Source: Actinobacteria bacterium UBA5176 (lineage in GTDB: Bacteria > Actinomycetota > UBA4738). Taken from it: 13,582 bases of DNA. The notes beneath the pieces were generated by a model. The model saw only the letters and a list, made by a program, of their open reading frames with translations. It made no database searches and was not told the DNA's origin. The stretch is taken from contig DHWS01000009.1 of assembly GCA_002413305.1 (NCBI GenBank), forward strand, positions 1-13,582, read 5' to 3'. Below, piece by piece: positions 1 through 5,258 of the stretch (the first letter of the stretch is position 1; every line of letters begins with the position of its first letter). The translations under genes were made by a program, and so were the position numbers.

Positions 1-116
1 GCCCGCGCGAACGAAGGCGTGATCAGTTCGATCTTCTGGCGGAGCCGGCTGCTTGTCGTAGAAGCGGGGCCGGGCCGCTCCAGCACGTCCGTCTGCCAGG
101 GCCGACGTCCGACCAT
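1..116 (-). CDS. Partial CDS at window edge, N-terminal fragment, possibly haem-oxygenase-like
   Basis: An open frame on the minus strand begins with ATG (complement of 114-116) only 2 nt after the TAG stop of the 82-aa peptide gene, and runs off the left edge after 38 codons. It reads MVGRRPWQTDVLERPG..., then a helix-like stretch LRQKIELITPSFARA. The tight spacing suggests co-transcription with the peptide gene. The LRxKI pattern is faintly like the N-terminus of iron-containing redox enzymes of the haem-oxygenase-like superfamily (PF14518), but 38 residues cannot settle this. There is no good Shine-Dalgarno of its own (only AGGG touching the ATG), so translational coupling is likely if it is real. 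A second minus-strand frame is also open here but has no start codon. Confidence 0.4.
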   Translation of the reverse strand, partial: MVGRRPWQTDVLERPGPASTTSSRLRQKIELITPSFAR

Positions 117-118
117 CC

Positions 119-367
119 CTAGACCATCTGGGCCGTGATGTGTGGCGGAACGTTGTGGTTCTGGAGAGTCTCCTTTACGGATGCCAGCGCCGCAAGCTGT
201 TCGGAGGACAAGCTGCGTATCGTGTCGAGGAGCTCCTGCGGGATCTGGGCCTTGTCGACACCGTGCTGCTCCAGGGTCCCATCCGGATCCGAGAGGAACG
301 AATCGCGGAAGTCCTGCTTCGAAATCGCCGCACCGAGCTTCGCGATCTCGTCATGGCCACTGTTCAT
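119..367 (-). CDS. Small protein resembling a RiPP precursor (leader-type domain)
   Basis: This encodes 82 residues, with ATG at 367 and an AAGGAG Shine-Dalgarno (complement of 373-378) 5 nt upstream. The N-terminal two thirds follow a pattern I associate with Nif11/NHLP-like or Franean1_4349-like precursor leaders: an amphipathic helix, then FRDSFLSDPDGTLEQHGV (residues 20-37, with the FRxxxLxDPxxxLxxxGV signature), an IPQELL segment and a second helix with LSSEQLAAL. The C-terminal 15-20 residues (QNHNVPPHITAQMV) would be the core. They are not rich in Cys, Ser or Gly, and no GG cleavage site is visible. It has its own sigma-A-like promoter. A gene fragment follows 2 nt downstream and could encode a partner. 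It may instead be a free-standing small regulatory or structural protein. No modifying enzyme is visible inside the window. Confidence 0.72.
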   Translation of the reverse strand: MNSGHDEIAKLGAAISKQDFRDSFLSDPDGTLEQHGVDKAQIPQELLDTIRSLSSEQLAALASVKETLQNHNVPPHITAQMV

Positions 368-396
368 GGCGGCTCCTTTCGGGTTGCTGAGGTTAT

Positions 397-425
397 CACC
401 TACGCTGATTCCCTCCGGAAGTCAA
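397..425 (-). promoter_or_regulatory. Sigma-A-like promoter for the RiPP-like peptide gene
   Basis: On the minus strand, TTGACT (complement of 420-425) is followed after exactly 17 nt by TAGGTG (complement of 397-402). The -35 is near consensus and the -10 is weak. The predicted start lies about 20 nt before the Shine-Dalgarno of the peptide gene. This is the only promoter in the window with a convincing -35 box. Confidence 0.5.
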
Positions 426-457
426 CCGTCCGGCGCCGCACCACGGGTTCAGCCTTC

Positions 458-1277
458 TTACGGCGTTGTCGTCGCCTGACCCTCATCGACCTGAGTTGCA
501 CGTAGCCCTTGCTTGACAGCTCGATCCATGCCGTACCTGTAAAGCCGAGGCGTAAGGACTCGAAACACTTGCATGGCGGCGAGCCACCGTGGGATCGAAC
601 GCTCCGGCGCGATCCCCTTCGCCACGACGCGAACGATCACCCTCGCAACGTCCTCTGGCCTCAACACCTTTCGGCCCTTCGCTATGGCGTTGTTGTGGGG
701 GAAGCCCTCCGTTGCAACCAGCCCAGGATTCACCCGCGGTAACCAGGATCCCGTGAGGCTTCATAGTGCTGTTAAGGGATTCGGAGAAGGCGACCACGGC
801 GTGCTTGGAGGCGCTGTAGACGGCCGAGCCGGGGACGGCGAACCGGCCGGCCAGCGAAGCGACGTTCACCACGTGTCCCCGGCCGGCCTCGAGCATCATG
901 GGGAGGAAGGCCTTCGTGCCGTACAGGACGCCGAGGTAGTTGATCCTGGTGACCTGTTCGGCCTTCTCCATGGACATGTCGGCGAACCAGCCCCCGCCAG
1001 GCACGCCCGCGTTGTTGACCAGGACATCGCACCGGCCGAACTCTTGACGCGTCCGTTCGGCGAGCGCCTGGACCTGCGCCCAGTCTCCGACATCGCAGAC
1101 CACCGGGACCGCCATGCCGCCCCGGTTCCCGATCTCCTGGACGAGCTCGTTCAGCCGTTCCTCGCGCCGGGCGGCGACCACCACCCGGGCGCCCTCCCGG
1201 GCGAAGGCGGCCGCGGTGGCCCACCCGATGCCGGCCGACGCGCCGGTGACGACGGCGACGGAACCCTTCAACTCCAC
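458..1277 (-). pseudogene. Short-chain dehydrogenase/reductase, frameshifted
   Basis: A classical SDR, expected to be an NAD(P)-dependent cytosolic oxidoreductase of unknown substrate. It starts at GTG 1277, 4 nt after the stop of the upstream SDR, so the two probably form an operon. Visible residues are TGASAGIG (11-18), NNAG (88-91) and the tetrad N113-S141-Y154-K158. After residue 181 the frame leaves the family pattern: the cofactor-side motif NPGLVAT appears in another frame, which continues to TAA at 458. Removing one base from the CCC run at 733-735 restores an unbroken protein of 272 residues ending QATTTP. As given, translation would instead end at 483 with a Cys/Arg-rich foreign tail. 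It could be a real recent inactivation or a homopolymer sequencing error; the good conservation on both sides favours error or a very young mutation. Confidence 0.85.
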
Positions 1278-1281
1278 GCGG

Positions 1282-2061
1282 TCACAGCCCCGTGAGCGTG
1301 GAGAGGGTCTGGCCGCCGTCCAGGATCAGGACCGAGCCGGTGATGAACGACGCGGCCGGCGAACACAGGAAGAGCGCGGCCGCGGCCACGTCCTCCGGCT
1401 CGCCCAGCCGCCCCAGGGGGATCGAGGACAGCATCCCCTTGACGAACGCGGGGTTCGTCGCCCGGGCCACGGCGTTCATGTCGGTGGCGATCCAGCCGGG
1501 GGCCAGGGCGTTGACCCGGACCTTCGATGCGGCCCACTCCTGGGCGACGGTCCTCGTGAAGTTGATCAGGGCCGCCTTGGCGGTGGAGTAGTACGTGAGG
1601 CCGGGGCTGGCGATGTAGCCGGCCACGCTGGCGACGTTCAGGACACAGGTGCCCTCCCCGGCCAGCAGGTACTTCGCGGCGGCCCGCGTGCAGTACACGG
1701 CGCTGGTGAAGTCGATGGCGAAGTACTTCTCGAAGCCCGACATCTTCATCTGGTCGATCGTGGAGAAGAACGGCGCGGCGCCGGCGTTGTTCACGAGGAT
1801 GTCGATCGAGCCGAACTCCGCGGCTGCCTTCGCCATGAGCGCTTCCACCTGGGCGTTGTCGGTCACGTCGGTCTGCACGGCGAGCGCCCGGCCTCCGCTT
1901 TGCTCGATCTCGGCCGCCGCCGCGTCCAGGGCCTCGGCCCCTCGGGCGGCCAGCACCACCTGTGCGCCGGCGTCGGCGAATACCTGCCCGATCGCCTTCC
2001 CGATACCCTTGCTGCCGCCGGTCACCACGGCGGTCCTGCCCTTCAGTGAGAGATCGATCAC
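1282..2061 (-). CDS. Short-chain dehydrogenase/reductase, FabG-like
   Basis: A 259-residue SDR oxidoreductase, the usual length for the classical family. I chose GTG at 2061 because a GGGAGG Shine-Dalgarno lies 10 nt upstream and the protein then starts just before the first Rossmann strand. A longer open frame to 2202 would cover the promoter region. Motifs: TGGSKGIG (14-21), NNAG (91-94), S145, Y158 and K162 (YSTAK), and a C-terminal TGSVLILDGG typical of FabG-type proteins. The residue usually Asn in the catalytic tetrad is Asp117 here (AIDFTS). It leads a two-gene operon with the frameshifted SDR, divergent from the phosphatase gene. The substrate cannot be told from the sequence; 3-oxoacyl or secondary alcohol substrates are possible. 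Confidence 0.9.
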   Translation of the reverse strand: MIDLSLKGRTAVVTGGSKGIGKAIGQVFADAGAQVVLAARGAEALDAAAAEIEQSGGRALAVQTDVTDNAQVEALMAKAAAEFGSIDILVNNAGAAPFFSTIDQMKMSGFEKYFAIDFTSAVYCTRAAAKYLLAGEGTCVLNVASVAGYIASPGLTYYSTAKAALINFTRTVAQEWAASKVRVNALAPGWIATDMNAVARATNPAFVKGMLSSIPLGRLGEPEDVAAAALFLCSPAASFITGSVLILDGGQTLSTLTGL

Positions 2062-2116
2062 GTCGGTGGAACCTCCCGAGAGCGTCTGCGCGCGTTTAGC
2101 AAACCATACGTGGGAT

Positions 2117-2134
2117 GCACCGTTCGAACCGTGC
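2117..2134. promoter_or_regulatory. 18-bp near-perfect palindrome in a divergent promoter region
   Basis: GCACCGTTCGAACCGTGC is symmetrical at 16 of 18 positions; only the C/C pair at 2121 and 2130 breaks it. It lies between the divergent SDR operon and phosphatase gene, just upstream of TATGGT (complement of 2103-2108), a possible -10 for the SDR operon. A dimeric repressor, for example of the TetR type, binding here could control the SDR genes. No regulator gene is in the window. Confidence 0.4.
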
Positions 2135-2162
2135 TTCGGCGGGGCCCCGGCGACGGGTTCCC

Positions 2163-2168
2163 TAGACT
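2163..2168 (+). promoter_or_regulatory. -10 box (TAGACT), probable leaderless start of the phosphatase gene
   Basis: TAGACT ends 8 nt before ATG 2177, so transcription would begin at or within a base or two of the start codon. No Shine-Dalgarno precedes this ATG or the next in-frame ATG at 2201. No clear -35 is visible. Confidence 0.45.
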
Positions 2169-2176
2169 GGTGGTCG

Positions 2177-3025
2177 ATGCCCCCGCGGAACCGCCGCTCC
2201 ATGGACGAGCTCGAACGCTGGGACCCCTGGGTCCCGGCCGGCTACACGACCGACGAGCTGGCCGAGGCCCTCGTCGAGGGCCGGGTGGCCGGGCCGGTCA
2301 CCTCGCACGACCGTCGCAACGTGCTGCGGAAGATCCGCCGCCTGGCGGAGGGCGACCCCGACCTGCAGTTCGGCCTGCGCAGCATGACCGACGTGTCACC
2401 GTCCACGGTGCTCGCCCTCATGGCCGAAGCGGCCGGGTTCGATCCGGACCCGGCCATCCGGGAGGGGCCCTCCCCGATCGACCCGTACAAGGTGCTGGCC
2501 GGGTGCGAGGCGGCCGGGCGTCGTCTGGCGCAAGCCGCCGAGCGCGGCGAGCGGGTCATCCTGGCCACCGGCCACCCGGCCGGACTCCCGCTCCTCTACG
2601 TCGCGATCGGTGAGCTCCTGGAGCGGGGCGGCGCGAAGCTCCTTCGGCCACACGAGGGCGTCCGGTGGGACGAAGAGGACGAGGTCCTGTACCCGATGGG
2701 CCGGCACCGCCACCGCCAGATCCGGTACCTGCGTGGGGTGGCCGTGCTCACCGATCACGCGTCGACCCTGCACACCCACGATCCGGGTCCCATGGAGCGG
2801 ATGCTGGCCGAGGACCGGCCGGACCTGGTGTTCGCCGACCACGGGTTCGCGGGGGCGGCCATCCAGGGGGGGGTCGAGACCATCTCCATCGTGGACGTGA
2901 ACGACCCGGCGCCCGTCGTCGCGAAGCACCAGGGGCGGACCGAGCTGGTCATCGTGATGGACGACAACGTCGAGCCCGACGCCTACTGGCCCTGCTTCCA
3001 GGCGATCGCTTCGCAGTTCCACTGA
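2177..3025 (+). CDS. Phosphatase-family protein (PF15698-like)
   Basis: This 282-residue protein follows the pattern of the actinobacterial 'Phosphatase' family PF15698, as I recognise it: an N-terminal helical part with R(V/L)AGPV, then TGHP (131-134), RYLRGVAVL (183-191), the histidine motif HTH (199-201), DLVFADHG (216-223), IVDVNDPA (238-245) and MDDNVEPDAYWP near the C-terminus (261-272). The conserved His and Asp residues are probably the metal or catalytic ligands; the natural substrate of the family is not known to me. ATG 2177 is preferred because a -10 box lies 8 nt upstream (leaderless); ATG 2201 is the alternative. It stands alone between a divergent SDR operon and a non-coding stretch. 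Confidence 0.82.
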   Translation: MPPRNRRSMDELERWDPWVPAGYTTDELAEALVEGRVAGPVTSHDRRNVLRKIRRLAEGDPDLQFGLRSMTDVSPSTVLALMAEAAGFDPDPAIREGPSPIDPYKVLAGCEAAGRRLAQAAERGERVILATGHPAGLPLLYVAIGELLERGGAKLLRPHEGVRWDEEDEVLYPMGRHRHRQIRYLRGVAVLTDHASTLHTHDPGPMERMLAEDRPDLVFADHGFAGAAIQGGVETISIVDVNDPAPVVAKHQGRTELVIVMDDNVEPDAYWPCFQAIASQFH

Positions 3026-3209
3026 GCATCGGCACGGCCGGTCCCGTTCAACGCCCTCCCTCAAGTACAATCGCGCCGAAGACGAGTCAGTCCTCGACAG
3101 CGTCGATGGACGGGTCGTTCGTGCATCGAACCGATGAGCAGCGCGTGAAGGATCGCGGGACATGTCGATGATGACCGGAGTTCGCACCGGGGAACGGATA
3201 GTTCGAAGA

Positions 3210-3294
3210 CCCCCTTCACCGGGGGCGTATCGGGCACCCGGGCGGTGCGCCTTCGCCGGCTCGAACCGGCGACATGCCGGCCGGCGCCGGTGTG
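3210..3294 (+). repeat. Array of four consecutive hairpins
   Basis: The stems are CCCCC/GGGGG (3210-3214 with 3221-3225), GCACC/GGTGC (3234-3238 with 3244-3248), TCGCCGG/CCGGCGA (3253-3259 with 3266-3272) and CATGCCGG/CCGGTGTG (3273-3280 with 3287-3294, two wobble pairs). Loops are 5-6 nt. The last two touch end to end. None has a T-run after it. They could be a non-coding RNA, a leader structure for the Clp1-like gene, or a set of terminators without U-tracts. Strand is not certain, because hairpins read the same on both. Confidence 0.5.
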
Positions 3295-3320
3295 TGGAGG
3301 TACCCGGAACCGACCCCGGC

Positions 3321-3326
3321 TAGACC
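3321..3326 (+). promoter_or_regulatory. Possible -10 box (TAGACC) for the Clp1-like kinase gene
   Basis: TAGACC resembles the TAGACT/TAGGCT boxes of other genes in the window. It would give a leader of about 60 nt, with the Shine-Dalgarno at its end. No -35 is visible. Confidence 0.25.
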
Positions 3327-3392
3327 CGATCCGCGCAGGTCAGAGCATCGGTTCGGCCCACGAACGGCGCCGCCCTCGCGGGAGGGAAGGGC

Positions 3393-4295
3393 GTGGACCG
3401 GCATCAGGCGGTCGTGGAGCGCGTGGCCACCCAGGGCGGCGTGGTCATGCTGATCGGCGGCCTCGATTCGGGCAAGACCACGCTCGGCAAGACCATCGCC
3501 GCGGCCGGCGTCCGGGCCGGGCGCACGGTGGCGTACCTCGACGCGGATCTCGGCCAGAAGGCCACCGGGCCGCCCACCGCCGTCACCCTGAAGATGCTCC
3601 GGAGCCCGGCGGAGGTTCCCGAGGAGGGTCCGCCGGCGGTCCTCGGCGAGCCCGACGCGATGTACTTCGTTGGTTCGACCTCTCCCTCCGGACAGCTGCT
3701 TCCGTTGGTGGTGGGCACCGGACGGATGCTGGCCCGTGCGGTCGACGAGGGCGCCGAACTGGTCGTCGTCGACACCAGCGGCCTGGTCTCGGGCGTGTAC
3801 GGACAGATCCTCAAGTACCACAAGGTCGAATTGATCCAGCCGGACGTGGTGATCGGTCTGGCCCGGGGCGAGGAGCTCGACCCGCTCCTGGGTATCTTCC
3901 AGCGGTTCTTCGACACCGAGGTGCTGGTCCTCCCGGTCCACGCGGACGTCCGGTCGACCTCGGTCGACGAGCGGGCGCGGAACCGCGAACGGGGCTTCCG
4001 CGAGTACTTCGCCGAACCGGTCCAACGGTGGCGGGTCAAGCCCACCGTGTTCATGCCGGCGCTCCCCGCGCTGTTCGAGCCGGAGCAGCTCGACCGGATC
4101 CTGGTCGGGCTGTCGGATGGCAAGGGGAACACGCTCGGCCTGGGGTACCTGGAGTACTCGCGAGAGGAAGGCGTGCTCCGGCTCTCCTCGCCGGCCGCCG
4201 AGGGCCCGAAGGCGCTGAAGCTGGGATCGGTTCGGCTGGAGGAGGACTTCCGGATCCGGCGGGTGGACGTCCGGAACCTGTTCGGGACCGACTGA
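3393..4295 (+). CDS. Clp1/Grc3-like P-loop protein, putative polynucleotide 5'-kinase
   Basis: This 300-residue protein is predicted to bind ATP and phosphorylate the 5'-OH end of a nucleic acid, by likeness to the CLP1_P family (PF16575). It has Walker A GGLDSGKTT (22-30), the family hallmark LDADLGQKATGPP (49-61, DxDxGQ then prolines), VVVDTSGLVSG (a Walker B-like strand), QPDVVIGL, and a lid-like Arg cluster DERARNRERGFREYF matching the RxxxR...FREYF region of Clp1/Grc3. The C-terminal part, about 80 residues, is a small domain with GNTLGLGYLEYS. The GTG start has GGAGG 7 nt upstream. It is followed after 64 bp by the CADD-like gene on the same strand. In eukaryotes and archaea the family acts on RNA ends; the role in bacteria is unknown to me. 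Confidence 0.8.
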   Translation: MDRHQAVVERVATQGGVVMLIGGLDSGKTTLGKTIAAAGVRAGRTVAYLDADLGQKATGPPTAVTLKMLRSPAEVPEEGPPAVLGEPDAMYFVGSTSPSGQLLPLVVGTGRMLARAVDEGAELVVVDTSGLVSGVYGQILKYHKVELIQPDVVIGLARGEELDPLLGIFQRFFDTEVLVLPVHADVRSTSVDERARNRERGFREYFAEPVQRWRVKPTVFMPALPALFEPEQLDRILVGLSDGKGNTLGLGYLEYSREEGVLRLSSPAAEGPKALKLGSVRLEEDFRIRRVDVRNLFGTD

Positions 4296-4325
4296 CCCCC
4301 GTTTGTGCCAGCGGAGCGAGCTGGA

Positions 4326-4331
4326 TACGCT
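4326..4331 (+). promoter_or_regulatory. -10-like box (TACGCT) before the CADD-like gene
   Basis: TACGCT lies 28 nt before ATG 4360 and resembles the other -10 boxes in the window. It would give a leader of about 20 nt containing the strong GGAGG Shine-Dalgarno at 4346-4350. No clear -35. Confidence 0.3.
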
Positions 4332-4359
4332 GGCGTCTCATCTCTGGAGGGGGGAGTCG

Positions 4360-5025
4360 ATGATGGACATCACCATGACGGGCGGACTGGTCGCGGGCTT
4401 GGACTCGATGATCGAGGAGCGGAGCCTCCTCACCCACCCCTTCTACACGAAGTGGACCGAAGGCACCCTGACGCTCGACGCCCTGCGGGGGTACGTGACG
4501 CAGTACTACGCCTTCGAGTCCGCGCTTCCCCGCGTCCTCTCCGCGCTGCTGGCCAGGACCACCGATCGGAGCCACCGCCAGGCGCTGCTCGACAACCTGT
4601 GGGACGAAGAGCATGGGGAGGAGAACCACGCCGAGTTGTGGCTTCGGTTCGCCGAATCGCTGGGCGCCGACCGTGAGGAGGTGCGGCGCGCCGTTCCGAA
4701 CGAGGAGACGAGGGCCCTGGTCTCCTTCTACGACACCGTGGTCTGGCAGCAGCCGGTGGCGGCCGGGGTGGCCGCTCTGTACGCGTACGAGTCGCAGGTC
4801 CCGGCCGTCGCCACCGCGAAGCTCCGCGGCCTCCCGGCCTACGGGGTCGAACGTTCGACGTTCTTCGAGGTCCACGCCGGTATGGACGTGGAGCATTCGG
4901 AGGCCGAACGGGGGATCATCGAGGCGGCGGCCCCGGGCGAGCGCGACGCGGTGGTCACGGCGACCTCGCAGGCACTGGAGGCCTGGTGGACGTTCCTGGA
5001 CGGCGTGGACGTCGACCCGGCGTGA
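4360..5025 (+). CDS. CADD/TenA/PqqC-like haem-oxygenase-fold metalloprotein, possible p-aminobenzoate synthase
   Basis: A 221-residue, all-helical protein of the CADD-like group, soluble and dimetal-binding by family. Putative ligands E83, H90, E144, H172, D176 and H179 have the same spacing as in Chlamydia CADD (E81, H88, E142, H174, D178, H181, from memory). The motifs HPFYTKW (26-32), LWDEEHGEENHAELW (80-94) and HAGMDVEH (172-179) carry them. Chlamydia CADD makes p-aminobenzoate for folate by sacrificing its own Tyr27, with Lys152 needed; the equivalent residues here are Y29 and K154. ATG 4360 follows a strong GGAGG Shine-Dalgarno at 4346-4350; an open frame from 4303 has no support. No folate gene is nearby. 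The alternatives are a TenA-like thiaminase or an unrelated oxidase. Confidence 0.82.
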   Translation: MMDITMTGGLVAGLDSMIEERSLLTHPFYTKWTEGTLTLDALRGYVTQYYAFESALPRVLSALLARTTDRSHRQALLDNLWDEEHGEENHAELWLRFAESLGADREEVRRAVPNEETRALVSFYDTVVWQQPVAAGVAALYAYESQVPAVATAKLRGLPAYGVERSTFFEVHAGMDVEHSEAERGIIEAAAPGERDAVVTATSQALEAWWTFLDGVDVDPA

Positions 5026-5052
5026 GCCCGGGTCGGAGGCGCTGGATTCCTC

Positions 5053-5058
5053 TAGACT
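5053..5058 (+). promoter_or_regulatory. -10 box (TAGACT) of the bS22 operon
   Basis: TAGACT sits in the 93-bp gap before the bS22-like gene and would give a leader of about 55 nt, including a small GCCG/CGGC hairpin (5071-5074 with 5079-5082) and the AAAGGA Shine-Dalgarno at 5105-5110. It is identical to the box of the phosphatase gene. No clear -35. Confidence 0.4.
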
Positions 5059-5118
5059 CTCTATCCCCGTGCCGGTTCCGGCGGGAGCATCACGTGAGAT
5101 GGCGAAAGGAACGAGCGT

Positions 5119-5220
5119 TTGCCCTCGGTAGTCAAGAAGCGCCGCAAGAAGATGCGGAAGAAGAAGCACAAGAAGCTTCTGAAGAAGACGCGCTGGCAGC
5201 GGCGGCAACAGGGCAAGTAG
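5119..5220 (+). CDS. Ribosomal protein bS22-like, AURKAIP1/COX24 domain
   Basis: A 33-residue peptide, TTG start to TAG, with 19 Lys/Arg residues. It begins MPSVVKKRRKKM and ends with a TRWQRRQQGK segment. The length and the pattern SVxKKRRKxMxKKKHxKLLxxTRxQRRxxGK match the actinobacterial bS22 protein of the small ribosomal subunit (Rv0500B in M. tuberculosis, from memory), which lies near the decoding region of the mycobacterial 30S. AAAGGA (5105-5110), 8 nt upstream, supports the TTG start. The epimerase and acyltransferase downstream repeat the mycobacterial gene order, with a SAM hydrolase gene between. Confidence 0.93.
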   Translation: MPSVVKKRRKKMRKKKHKKLLKKTRWQRRQQGK

Positions 5221-5258
5221 CCAGGGCGGGTTCGCTCGCGACTGTTTCGGGGTGACCC

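Larger units (their letters stand above)
3026..3392 (+). other. Intergenic stretch with -10-like boxes, a possible 53-codon ORF and four hairpins
   Basis: These 367 bp separate the phosphatase and Clp1-like genes. They hold TACAAT at 3066-3071 without a good -35; an ATG-initiated open frame of 53 codons from 3162 to a TAG at 3321-3323 (very Arg-rich, weak AAGGA upstream, probably not real); four consecutive hairpins at 3210-3294; TAGACC at 3321-3326 as a possible -10 for the Clp1-like gene; and that gene's Shine-Dalgarno, GGAGG, at 3381-3385. I find no tRNA or known riboswitch. Confidence 0.5.

Noticed and set aside
2062..2202. N-terminal extension of the second SDR to 2202
   Set aside because: It covers the divergent promoter region and the first codons of the phosphatase gene, and a good Shine-Dalgarno precedes 2061.
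3251..3272. A tRNA T-arm-like stretch (GGTTCGAGCC on the minus strand)
   Set aside because: The hairpin has a 6-nt loop instead of 7, pairing shifts if a 7-nt loop is forced, and no acceptor, D or anticodon arm fits around it.
3162..3323. A 53-codon plus-strand frame
   Set aside because: It is extremely Arg/Pro/Gly-rich, covers the hairpin array and has only a weak Shine-Dalgarno, so it is more likely a GC-driven open frame.
4303..4359. N-terminal extension of the CADD-like protein to 4303
   Set aside because: A strong GGAGG lies directly before ATG 4360, and the extension is unlike the family.
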